Assembly (NCBI GenBank): GCA_002708985.1
Contig: PAPS01000008.1
Location: forward strand, 21,283 to 54,066
DNA from: Saprospirales bacterium
GTDB lineage: Bacteria > Bacteroidota > Bacteroidia > Chitinophagales > UBA8649
Length of the DNA stretch: 32,784 bases
Direction of reading: 5' to 3'
Shown here piece by piece: positions 1 through 7,075 of this stretch. A model generated the notes under the pieces. It was not told the origin of the DNA. It was given only the letters and a program-made list of their open reading frames with translations, and did no database searches. The position numbers were made by a program, and so were the translations under genes. Each line of letters begins with the position of its first letter. The stretch's first letter is position 1.

Positions 1-923
1 CCCACATAGCCAGTAGATCGTCCAACCTGGCCTAACCCTTCACGGATAGCTTCTGGGGAAGGTCGATAGGCTAGAGGCAGCATAGATAAAGCTTGAAAGG
101 CTGTCCTGATATTTTCCTTTTGATAAATGCCAATAAGATCACTCATATAAGCATATTCTTTGCCATAGAAATAAAACCGTCCTTGGATATAATCTAGACT
201 GTGTCCGCTTTCAAAAACAATGCTTGGCTGTTCACCTTGTAAGGTATTTAGGTAATCTGCATAATGCACTTTGGCGTGCTGTTTTTGGGCAACTTGACTA
301 AATACCTCCATCGTTTCACTTTGCTTAACCCCAATAAGCACAGGTATATTGCGTTTAATAATTCCCGCCTTTTCTGCGGCAATACTGGCAAGATCTGGCC
401 CCAGCATATCCATATGGTCTAGGCCAATCCGAGTTATAACTGACAGCATGGGGTGGATAACATTGGTACTATCTAAGCGTCCGCCAAGCCCCGTTTCAAT
501 AATGGCTAAATCAACCTCTTGCCTCGCAAAATAATCAAAGGCCATGGCTACTGTAATTTCAAAGAAGGAAGGAGAAACATCTAAAATCAGTTCTTTGTGT
601 TCTTCTACAAATCCCACTACATTTTTCTCTGAAATCATCTGACCATCAACGCGAATGCGCTCTCGAAAGTCGAGATAATGCGGTGAAGTGTACAGACCCG
701 TTTTAAATCCAGCAGCTTGATAAATAGAAGAAAGGATATGGCTAACCGAACCTTTACCATTGGTACCCGCAACGTGAATAAAAGTGGTCTTCTTATGAGG
801 ATTTTCTAGTCCTTTACACAAAAGAGAGGTGTTTGTAAGATCCTTCTTTACAGCTTTTTTACCAACATTTTGATACATAGGCAGCTGGCTATAAAGCCAC
901 GCTATGCATTCCGAATATGTCAT
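1..923 (-). CDS. folC: Bifunctional folylpolyglutamate synthase/dihydrofolate synthase, 3' end outside window
   Basis: ATP-dependent ligase of folate metabolism. It joins glutamate to dihydropteroate and/or extends the polyglutamate tail of folates in the cytoplasm. The reading frame starts at the ATG at 923 and stays open to the window edge, giving about 307 residues. The family is usually 400-450 residues, so roughly the last quarter is missing. The Mur-ligase-type P-loop VAGTNGKGS is at residues 51-59, followed by the family-typical TSPHYLDFRERI and, later, IIETGLGGRLDSTN, then ITRIGLDHMDMLG. It begins 7 bases after the stop of the small secreted gene at 931-1341, so it is probably the last gene of the exbB-exbD-TonB-like operon. 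FolC downstream of exbB/exbD/tonB is an arrangement I know from Flavobacteriia. The identification is secure. Whether it has both activities cannot be told from sequence. Confidence 0.95.
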   Translation of the reverse strand, partial: MTYSECIAWLYSQLPMYQNVGKKAVKKDLTNTSLLCKGLENPHKKTTFIHVAGTNGKGSVSHILSSIYQAAGFKTGLYTSPHYLDFRERIRVDGQMISEKNVVGFVEEHKELILDVSPSFFEITVAMAFDYFARQEVDLAIIETGLGGRLDSTNVIHPMLSVITRIGLDHMDMLGPDLASIAAEKAGIIKRNIPVLIGVKQSETMEVFSQVAQKQHAKVHYADYLNTLQGEQPSIVFESGHSLDYIQGRFYFYGKEYAYMSDLIGIYQKENIRTAFQALSMLPLAYRPSPEAIREGLGQVGRSTGYV

Positions 924-930
924 AGAAAAT

Positions 931-1341
931 CTAGTCTTCGAGTAGCTCGATTTTGGAAATGGTTAGTATGGACTCATACATTTCATAGCCTTCATTCCAG
1001 TCGTTATAAAACGTGACAGATTGGTTTTCATAATCAATTAAAATTTGGGTGCCATATTCATTCACATATATATCATCCCCGTACTCATTGCTATTATAAT
1101 ACTCCCACCACACTTTAGTGGGATCATCCTCTTGGCCATCGACCATAAAGACATAGAAATCATCCTCAAAAAGAAAGTATGAGGAGTACCATTCAGATAT
1201 CGTCTCTTCATATTCCCCGGAATACATATTAAGAGTGTATTTATTGACGTACTTGGCATGTACCATCTGTCCTGGCTCAATTTGAGCGCAAAGAGAAGAA
1301 ACAATTATAATTGTCGCTAAAAGAGTAAATACTTTTTTCAT
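931..1341 (-). CDS. Small secreted protein of unknown function (paralogue of 1381-1782)
   Basis: 136 residues. An N-terminal signal peptide (Lys2-Lys3, then a hydrophobic core, with cleavage likely near SLCAQ at 16-20) predicts export to the periplasm or cell surface. The mature part is acidic and rich in Tyr, Asp and Glu, with no catalytic motif I can name. It aligns along its length with the upstream neighbour. Shared landmarks are IEPGQMVHAKYV against IELEQMLHSKHL, a YFLFEDDFY against YFFLEDSFY segment, an I.IDYENQSVTFYNDWNE against VVIDHQEQTITFNQNWNE segment, and an ILT(I/V)S ending. The two genes are therefore a tandem duplication. The gene lies 39 bases after its paralogue and 7 bases before folC, which suggests co-transcription. 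I do not recognise the family. The pattern (alternating short beta strands, DWNE) resembles a small all-beta protein that reports a value, but this is inference. Confidence 0.8.
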   Translation of the reverse strand: MKKVFTLLATIIIVSSLCAQIEPGQMVHAKYVNKYTLNMYSGEYEETISEWYSSYFLFEDDFYVFMVDGQEDDPTKVWWEYYNSNEYGDDIYVNEYGTQILIDYENQSVTFYNDWNEGYEMYESILTISKIELLED

Positions 1342-1380
1342 AGTGAATAATATTTGCTACGTATACAATTCATTAGGTTT

Positions 1381-1782
1381 TTAATCAAAGGATGATACAG
1401 TAAGAATCATTTCATATTGCTGTAATACCTCGTTCCAATTTTGATTAAATGTTATGGTCTGTTCTTGATGGTCAATGACTACTTCAATATTATTTTCTTT
1501 CAAGTAAATATCTTTTTTATCAAAGGTCTGCTCCTTATACTGCCAGTAAATTTTGTTAAAACTGCCTTTAGGTTTTGTTTCGTCGGTATGGAGATAGAAA
1601 CTGTCTTCAAGGAAAAAATAGTTGGAAAATGCCTGATCGACTAGCTTTTCATATTCAGCAGTACTCGTATTTAGCTTATAAACGATCAAATGTTTAGAAT
1701 GAAGCATTTGCTCTAACTCAATTTGAGCACTAAGGCCTAGTTGTAAAAGGCAAAAAATCAAAAGAAAAAGTAATTGCTTCAT
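1381..1782 (-). CDS. Small secreted protein of unknown function (paralogue of 931-1341)
   Basis: 133 residues with a clear signal peptide (MKQLL followed by a Leu/Phe-rich core, cleavage near GLSAQ at about 16-20). The mature chain is mainly predicted beta strands and carries the same landmarks as its downstream paralogue: IELEQMLHSKHL near the new N-terminus, YFFLEDSFYLH in the middle, and an IDHQEQTITFNQNWNE segment before the C-terminal ILTVSSFD. It has no cysteine in the mature part and no recognisable enzyme motif. It lies 66 bases downstream of the TonB-like gene and on the same strand, so it is likely the fourth gene of that operon. Function unknown. Its position between a TonB-like protein and folC suggests an envelope role, but nothing in the sequence proves that. 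Confidence 0.8.
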   Translation of the reverse strand: MKQLLFLLIFCLLQLGLSAQIELEQMLHSKHLIVYKLNTSTAEYEKLVDQAFSNYFFLEDSFYLHTDETKPKGSFNKIYWQYKEQTFDKKDIYLKENNIEVVIDHQEQTITFNQNWNEVLQQYEMILTVSSFD

Positions 1783-1848
1783 AACAAAAAAGGATATACC
1801 ATCCTAATCTAATAAAATTTAGTTAGGGAAATTAGTATATCATCCGCA

Positions 1849-3183
1849 TTAAAAGTTCATGCCACCAGGCGTGATCGTAAAGGTAAAGGTGCCGCAAGCA
1901 TCGTCTTTACTCGTCATACCCTTTGTTCTAAACTGGCTTTTGCGTACTGCACATTTAGCAGCATCTACGAAATTTGGGTCTTGTGTAGTTCCGCCAACAT
2001 ACTTCATTGACTCGATGTTTCCATTGTGGTCAATACAAATTTTTAATTTCACAATTTGAGTTCCACTAAAAGTATTTGCAGGTGAACAGCTACCCTTAGA
2101 CAGAAGGGTTCCTCCGTTCCCACTGCCACCAAATCCATAGGTATTACCATTATCTGCTTCACCATCTCGGCCCTCACCCATAGTTCCATTATTATCCTCT
2201 GAACCGCTTAAATCAGTTCCGCTAATTCCTCCAAAAACTAGTGATTCACTTGGTTTGTCTTCTGGAGTATTATCAGAATCCGTATTTGTTTCCTCTGAAG
2301 GAGGAGATTTATCTTCACTTGATTCTACCGGCTTGGTAACATTTCTCTGTTCGTTGGTGGTTTGTGGTTTTTTAGGTGACTCCTCTCTAGCTGTCGATGA
2401 TTTTGATGCCGAGGCTTCTTGAAAGGAAATAAGCTTCGCCGTTTCCACAAGTTCTAAGCGGTCCCAATAAAACGATTCATTGCGCTTTTCTTCACCCTTA
2501 TCGAAATAGACGTAAATACGATCATAGCTAATCGAATCAGGATCAAACGTTCCAGAGTCAGGCATAGAAAAGTCAAAGGTTAGACTGTCCCATTCATTGG
2601 CGCGCCCAGTTCGTTGAGTAACTTGAACAAAAGCTGTATCATTTGTACTGCTCTCTAAGCGAATGGTTACGGGAACTCCGCGTCGAGGTGACCACACATC
2701 CAATGCTAGTTTTGTCTTGAATGTTGGCACAAAAGGTATAGAATCAATAAAGTCTATGGGCATTCCAGCACTATCAAGTGCCAATCGAGTCCCCACATGA
2801 CGATCTGCGGAATCTGTATGAACAGTCTTTGCGACCTGATGCCTTACCAAACTATCTTTAGGTAGTCTTGCAAGGTTGGCTACATCTTGACCTGGGTCGT
2901 AATCTATATCAGTAGACAGATTAGGTCCATTTACGTCAAAATGAAATTGTTGTTTGCGCGCAGTATCAAAGTCAATGGGAAATCGATACTTTTTTCTCAA
3001 GTGCTCTGCATCAATATACTCTTCGCCATTTGCCTCTTTTGCCACATTATCAACCTTTCGAATGCCGCATCCCTCGTAGTTTATAAAAAAGATAACAAAC
3101 AATAACATTGCACTCAACACCGTGGTACTCCCAAAGGAAATCCTACGAATTCGTGATGCTAGTTGTTCTCTTAAATCTTTCAT
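1849..3183 (-). CDS. TonB-like energy transducer with an extra periplasmic carbohydrate-binding-type beta-sandwich
   Basis: 444 residues, inner-membrane anchored. Basic N-terminus (RIRR at 11-14), then one membrane helix at about 17-36, so the bulk is periplasmic. Residues about 155-246 contain LDVWSPRRGVPVTIRLES, then RANEWDSLTFDFS, then YDRIYVYFDKG and FYWDRLELVE. This series closely resembles the CBM-like jelly-roll domain seen in secreted Bacteroidota glycan proteins. Residues 250-365 are a low-complexity linker rich in Ser, Glu, Pro and Lys, then Gly and Asn. Residues about 366-440 resemble a TonB C-terminal domain (IVKLKICIDHNGNIESMKYV, then AVRKSQFRTKGM). It follows exbD by 34 bases, which supports a role as transducer for the ExbB/ExbD motor. 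The classical proline-rich spacer is weak and the internal beta domain is unusual. An alternative is a TolA/AgmX-like envelope protein. Confidence 0.8.
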   Translation of the reverse strand: MKDLREQLASRIRRISFGSTTVLSAMLLFVIFFINYEGCGIRKVDNVAKEANGEEYIDAEHLRKKYRFPIDFDTARKQQFHFDVNGPNLSTDIDYDPGQDVANLARLPKDSLVRHQVAKTVHTDSADRHVGTRLALDSAGMPIDFIDSIPFVPTFKTKLALDVWSPRRGVPVTIRLESSTNDTAFVQVTQRTGRANEWDSLTFDFSMPDSGTFDPDSISYDRIYVYFDKGEEKRNESFYWDRLELVETAKLISFQEASASKSSTAREESPKKPQTTNEQRNVTKPVESSEDKSPPSEETNTDSDNTPEDKPSESLVFGGISGTDLSGSEDNNGTMGEGRDGEADNGNTYGFGGSGNGGTLLSKGSCSPANTFSGTQIVKLKICIDHNGNIESMKYVGGTTQDPNFVDAAKCAVRKSQFRTKGMTSKDDACGTFTFTITPGGMNF

Positions 3184-3217
3184 TAAAGGGCGTTATACCA
3201 TATCCTCACGGATCAAA

Positions 3218-3697
3218 TTATTCGTCTCCTGAATCTTCAATCGGCACAGTGTCTTTAAATTGCATTTTAATTTTAAATCCTAATGCGTTTGCGTGGGTAA
3301 TTGCAGGTTCAAATTGATGCCAATTTGTATTGCTGTCCACTGCGAGGAAATAAGAGTAGGCGGTGCCATAGGCGACTGGGTCAGGGTGCTTTTCTACCTT
3401 GTTGTCTATGTCGAGGGACACAGCCTTTGCCAAGAGACTGTCTTTGAAATTATTTAATGCTATGGTGTCCTGATTGATGGTTATGATACCCTGGTCGTCT
3501 ACCATAACATACATGGCATAGTTTTTAGACTCATCTTCTACGACCTCTGTTGAGGCTTCATCAAGAGATAACAAGATTACCGGATTGACCTTGATATCAT
3601 ATCGAATAATAAAGACCAAAAGCAAGAGGAACATGACATCTGTTAAGGACGACATGCTAAACTCCGCACTAATCTTTGAACGTTTTCGAAACTTCAT
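3218..3697 (-). CDS. exbD: ExbD/TolR-type proton-channel subunit
   Basis: 159 residues. The cytoplasmic start KFRKRSKISAEFSMSSLTDV leads into a single membrane helix (about 19-35, VMFLLLLVFIIRY). Asp20 in LTDV corresponds to the conserved membrane aspartate that carries protons in ExbD/TolR. The rest (about 36-159) is the periplasmic domain, including the typical VMVDDQGIITINQDTIAL strand pair. ExbD forms the peptidoglycan-facing rotor or stator element with ExbB and drives a TonB- or TolA-like transducer. It starts 5 bases after the exbB stop and is followed after 34 bases by the TonB-like gene. Many Flavobacteriia have two exbD genes in this operon, but only one is present here. TolR cannot be excluded from sequence alone, but no tol/pal genes are nearby. 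Confidence 0.9.
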   Translation of the reverse strand: MKFRKRSKISAEFSMSSLTDVMFLLLLVFIIRYDIKVNPVILLSLDEASTEVVEDESKNYAMYVMVDDQGIITINQDTIALNNFKDSLLAKAVSLDIDNKVEKHPDPVAYGTAYSYFLAVDSNTNWHQFEPAITHANALGFKIKMQFKDTVPIEDSGDE

Positions 3698-3702
3698 AAT
3701 GC

Positions 3703-4371
3703 CTAGTTCGAGGGAGATTCAAGTAAATCAATAAACTCTACCGCCTTGTCCTCCATAAGGAACATGGTCTTTTGAACCATACTAGATAACAAATTGTAGG
3801 ATATATAAGCAACTATACCGGCTATCAATCCAAACACCGTGGTAAGCATTGATTCTTGAAGTCCACCCATAAGCTGATCAACTGCATTATTGCCTTCGGC
3901 AAGATTCGCAAAGGTTGTTATCATGCCTGTAACAGTTCCTAAGAAACCAAGCATTGGTGCAGCACCGCTAATTGTCGCTAAGATGTTAAGATTCTTTTCC
4001 AATCGATATACTTCAAGACCTCCCTGGTTTTCAATCGCCTCTTTAATATCGCGAAGCGAACGGCCAAGTCTTGAAACTCCCTTTCCAATCATATGCGCAA
4101 CAGGTGACGTATTCCGAGCGCATAAGTCTTTTGCTGCTGCAACGTTACCGTTTAAGACATTTTCTCGAATGCGATGCATAAAGGAATCGTCGAGATTGTT
4201 CGCTTTACGAATAAGAAGGTATCGCTCAATTGTGATGTAGATTGATACAATCATTAGGAGGAGTATTACTACGATAACTCCTTGACCAATAAGACCCATC
4301 TCGCCAAATGATTTTGCAATAAAAGATGGTCCTAGCGATAGAATTGAAGGCTCTAAAAAGATTTTGCCCAT
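3703..4371 (-). CDS. exbB: ExbB/TolQ/MotA-family proton-channel protein
   Basis: 222 residues with three membrane helices: about 27-50 (GVIVVILLLMIVSIYITI), about 130-158 and about 168-190. The family signature is in the second and third helices: ISGAAPMLGFLGTVTGMITTF and GLQESMLTTVFGLIAGIVAY. ExbB forms the pentameric inner-membrane channel that couples proton flow to the TonB-type transducer. It is the first gene of the minus-strand exbB-exbD-TonB-like-folC run. The ATG at 4371 is preceded by about 260 bases with no gene, where its promoter should lie. I saw no perfect Bacteroidota -7 box (TAnnTTTG) there. Confidence 0.92.
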   Translation of the reverse strand: MGKIFLEPSILSLGPSFIAKSFGEMGLIGQGVIVVILLLMIVSIYITIERYLLIRKANNLDDSFMHRIRENVLNGNVAAAKDLCARNTSPVAHMIGKGVSRLGRSLRDIKEAIENQGGLEVYRLEKNLNILATISGAAPMLGFLGTVTGMITTFANLAEGNNAVDQLMGGLQESMLTTVFGLIAGIVAYISYNLLSSMVQKTMFLMEDKAVEFIDLLESPSN

Positions 4372-4579
4372 GGTTTAAAAATTTTCTGAAATATAAAACG
4401 CTTTTTTGTAGAAGTACATTGCCTCTATCCACAATACGATGGGGATTATACATAGATGATGCCAATTTCTTAAAATTCCATATCAGCTTACAAGAAAAAT
4501 GCAACAAGCGCTGCATCCAAATACTAACTTACTTGAGATATGTGGCTTCAGTGAAAGTAAATTGATAGGGTGGAGGGTG

Positions 4580-4596
4580 GGGGCGGAGCCCCGCCC
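4580..4596 (-). terminator. GC-rich hairpin downstream of the YHYH gene
   Basis: In AT-rich surroundings, 4581-4596 forms a perfect 6-bp stem (GGGCGG / CCGCCC) with a 4-base loop. An alternative fold is a GGGGC / GCCCC stem at 4580-4592. It is flanked by a G-rich/C-rich run (GGGTGGAGGGTGGG on plus at about 4568-4580). On the minus strand it lies about 37 bases after the stop of the 4633-6057 gene, so it could end that operon's transcript or act as a 3' stabiliser. No U-run follows on either strand, so it is not a textbook intrinsic terminator. Confidence 0.35.
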
Positions 4597-4632
4597 AATG
4601 TCTTTAACACGATAACTGTAGTTACTTGCAGT

Positions 4633-6057
4633 CTAGCGCTGAATCAAAACTTTCTCCCGCACCATTCCGCGAACACTAGACATTTCCAATAGATACTGAC
4701 CATTATATAACCTCCGTGTATCTAAATACCATAGCGTAGATCCTTTGCGAAGTATGTCTTGAGCAAATAACTTGCCTTGCATATCATACAAGCTCAGCGA
4801 GACGTCATCATAGTTAATCCCTACACATTGTACAACGATAAATTCTGAACTAGGGTTGGGATAGATGTTTAAAAGTCCTTCTAAACCATTTAAATTCTCA
4901 ATTCCTGTAGTGGTATCTACAGGAAATACAACACTATCAGGATCTTGAATTATAGTAGATTCTGAAATTGTAACCTGAGTTCCTGAATTGCCTGGTCCCA
5001 TTTGAGCGAAGTTGTCCGCCTCAACCACACCATAGTATGAGTGAATCACGTAGGGAAACTTACTATTCCAGTCTTCATCTACTGTAGCGAAGTAGGCATA
5101 GGTGCCATTAGGATATTCAGGCGTAACACAAAATCGTCCATTATGGACATCAAGATGTCCTAATCCATCCACAAATTCAAAGTCTTCATAATACCAACCC
5201 AAAGGAAAATCTACCCCTACTGCAGGCCCATTATTTCGAACAGATCCAATATCCCCGCGCAATTGGTAACTCGGCTCCATGCGCTGAATACCAGAAGATG
5301 CATCCATAGCTATAGCATATCCATACGCGCCATAAATCGGATATCCATCAAAAGAATATCCGATTAACGGTGAATGCATCGTAGAATCCAATACATATAA
5401 ACCGTCAGAGGGGTATATATCACATATGTTAGAGAGCAAGGCTAAATCTGCGTTAAAGGCTTGAGGATTTTGATGATGATGGTAAGCATCGCGCGCAGGA
5501 TGTCCTTTCGCACAATCAAATCCAATATTTTCGGCAAGAATAGCATTGCGATTCCATATTCCATCGCCCCCACCGCCTGGTCCGCCGCCCGGTCCACCAC
5601 GCACATCTGTACCCTGAGCTACACTGTATGAAGCACCATCCTGCCAATCAAACAATGGAACTCCATTGATAAAAACGCCGATTTGACCTAATCGAGTGGT
5701 AGTGATATTCCCGGTGTTTGGTATTGGATTTCTTGGAATCTGAAAGATGTAGTCGACCTCGCCAGTTCCTCCTGGATTGCCGTCAAGATATGGGCCAATG
5801 GCATATGCAGGAATACCCTTAGAGGAAACATACACAAAGTCGCTAGAGTATTCTACTTGTTGAACATTGACAAGCCAATTTTGAGCAATTGGCGTGGAAT
5901 TTCCCTGAACATATTGCCTTGCAGTACTTCCGTCTGTGTTATGCAACCAATAGGCTATCTCAGGAGGAGTGATAGACTGCGCAAAAGTCCATGCAATGAA
6001 GTTTCCGAAGAAGAAGATTAAGAGAAACCGCGTCATATACAATGTTTTAGTTTCCAT
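4633..6057 (-). CDS. YHYH-domain secreted protein with T9SS C-terminal sorting domain
   Basis: 474 residues from the ATG at 6057; a TTG directly upstream at 6060 is less likely. Signal peptide about 9-27, cleavage near TFAQ. The YHYH domain follows, with the diagnostic motifs GHPARDAYHHHQNPQ (about 185-199), IGYSFDGYPIYGAYGY (about 232-247) and DVHNGRFCVTPEYPNGTYAY (about 303-322). A Gly-rich loop (GGPGGGPGGGG) lies at about 154-164. The last 80 residues, starting LLNIYPNPSSEFIVV, are a type A T9SS sorting domain, so the protein is exported across the outer membrane and probably anchored. The function of YHYH proteins is not firmly established. The clustered His and Tyr and the neighbouring MbnP/MbnH-like genes suggest metal binding. 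It starts 18 bases after the stop of the di-haem peroxidase gene and is the last gene of a three-gene operon. Confidence 0.88.
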   Translation of the reverse strand: METKTLYMTRFLLIFFFGNFIAWTFAQSITPPEIAYWLHNTDGSTARQYVQGNSTPIAQNWLVNVQQVEYSSDFVYVSSKGIPAYAIGPYLDGNPGGTGEVDYIFQIPRNPIPNTGNITTTRLGQIGVFINGVPLFDWQDGASYSVAQGTDVRGGPGGGPGGGGDGIWNRNAILAENIGFDCAKGHPARDAYHHHQNPQAFNADLALLSNICDIYPSDGLYVLDSTMHSPLIGYSFDGYPIYGAYGYAIAMDASSGIQRMEPSYQLRGDIGSVRNNGPAVGVDFPLGWYYEDFEFVDGLGHLDVHNGRFCVTPEYPNGTYAYFATVDEDWNSKFPYVIHSYYGVVEADNFAQMGPGNSGTQVTISESTIIQDPDSVVFPVDTTTGIENLNGLEGLLNIYPNPSSEFIVVQCVGINYDDVSLSLYDMQGKLFAQDILRKGSTLWYLDTRRLYNGQYLLEMSSVRGMVREKVLIQR

Positions 6058-6075
6058 CAAGATAGAGAAATATAG

Positions 6076-7059
6076 TTAGTGCGGAAAGGCAAAGTCCGGA
6101 TTCCGGATGTAGGAGTAATCGCTCAACGTAAGTAAGAAAGCGTATATCTCTGTCTGTTCTTCATCAGACAGGGCCATAACATTAGCATCGTAATGGTCAA
6201 GCACTTCATAAATCGTATTGAACCGTCCATCGTGCATGTAAGGATAGGTATATTCTATGTTGCGCAAAGAAGGTGTTTTAAAAAGTAAGCTATCCTGTGG
6301 TCTCTGAGTAACCCGATATCTACCTAGGTCCATTAAAGAAGAATCAACAGGCAAGTTGTTACTGGTAAAATCATTATTCATAAATAACGGAGGTTCGTGA
6401 CAGGAGGCACAATTCCGCTTAAATAGCTTAAATCCCTTCTTTTCCTGTGCTGTAAATTTTGCTTCTCCTCTGCGCACCGAATCATACTTGGCATTATTTG
6501 AAATCAAAATAAGTTGAAACTGAACCAGAGCATCAATAAATCTCCGCGTAGAAATACTTGTATCTCCAAAGGCCGCCTCAAATAGAGCAGGGTAGTAATC
6601 GGAATGACGCAACCGCTTAAAGACTAATGGCAGATTGCTTGCCATTTCTGTAGCATTATGCAGAGGTGCCATTACTTGAGCATCAAGATGGGTCAGTCCG
6701 CCATCCCAACGAAAGGTCTTATGCCAGCCAACGTTTTGAATCGGCAGAGCATTACGTGTTCCTAGAGTATCGCCAATACCATGACTCAAGGCATGATCCA
6801 CATGAGAGAAGGCCGTGTACGACGAATGACAAGTTGCACAAGATATTGTTGAGTCCAATGATAATATAGGATCGTAGAACAAAGCACGACCCAATGCAAT
6901 ACCTTCTGCTGTCAGTGGATTTGATGATATATCGTAAACCATGTCTCCGAAATATTTCGGTGGATTGAGTTTGTAGGCTTGTGGTTGAGCTAAGGGAGTA
7001 AACCATCGTTTCCCTTGACTGACACCAAATACCAAGACAGCGCATAGAGTAATGATCAT
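6076..7059 (-). CDS. MbnH/MauG-family di-haem cytochrome c peroxidase
   Basis: 327 residues from the chosen ATG at 7059. That start puts a hydrophobic export signal (MIITLCAVLVFGVSQG) at the N-terminus and has AGGAA 4 bases upstream. The frame extends to an ATG at 7128, but that would overlap the upstream gene by 53 bases and bury the signal. Two haem c sites are visible: CATCHS at 74-79 and CASCHE at 217-222. TPSLRNIEYTYPYMHDGRF at about 262-280 is the conserved active-site segment of the bacterial CcP/MauG superfamily, and FRWDGG holds Trp118. The protein should be periplasmic. It lies 16 bases after an MbnP-like gene, the arrangement known from MbnP-MbnH pairs, in which the di-haem enzyme oxidises tryptophan of its partner to kynurenine. 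Membership of the peroxidase superfamily is certain. The MbnH assignment rests mainly on the neighbour. Confidence 0.9.
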   Translation of the reverse strand: MIITLCAVLVFGVSQGKRWFTPLAQPQAYKLNPPKYFGDMVYDISSNPLTAEGIALGRALFYDPILSLDSTISCATCHSSYTAFSHVDHALSHGIGDTLGTRNALPIQNVGWHKTFRWDGGLTHLDAQVMAPLHNATEMASNLPLVFKRLRHSDYYPALFEAAFGDTSISTRRFIDALVQFQLILISNNAKYDSVRRGEAKFTAQEKKGFKLFKRNCASCHEPPLFMNNDFTSNNLPVDSSLMDLGRYRVTQRPQDSLLFKTPSLRNIEYTYPYMHDGRFNTIYEVLDHYDANVMALSDEEQTEIYAFLLTLSDYSYIRNPDFAFPH

Positions 7060-7075
7060 GAATTTCCTATGATGT

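Noticed and set aside
4226-4516. Minus-strand 96-codon frame overlapping exbB and the spacer
   Set aside because: It is out of frame with exbB across its conserved start, has a random-looking composition and no signal or family motif.
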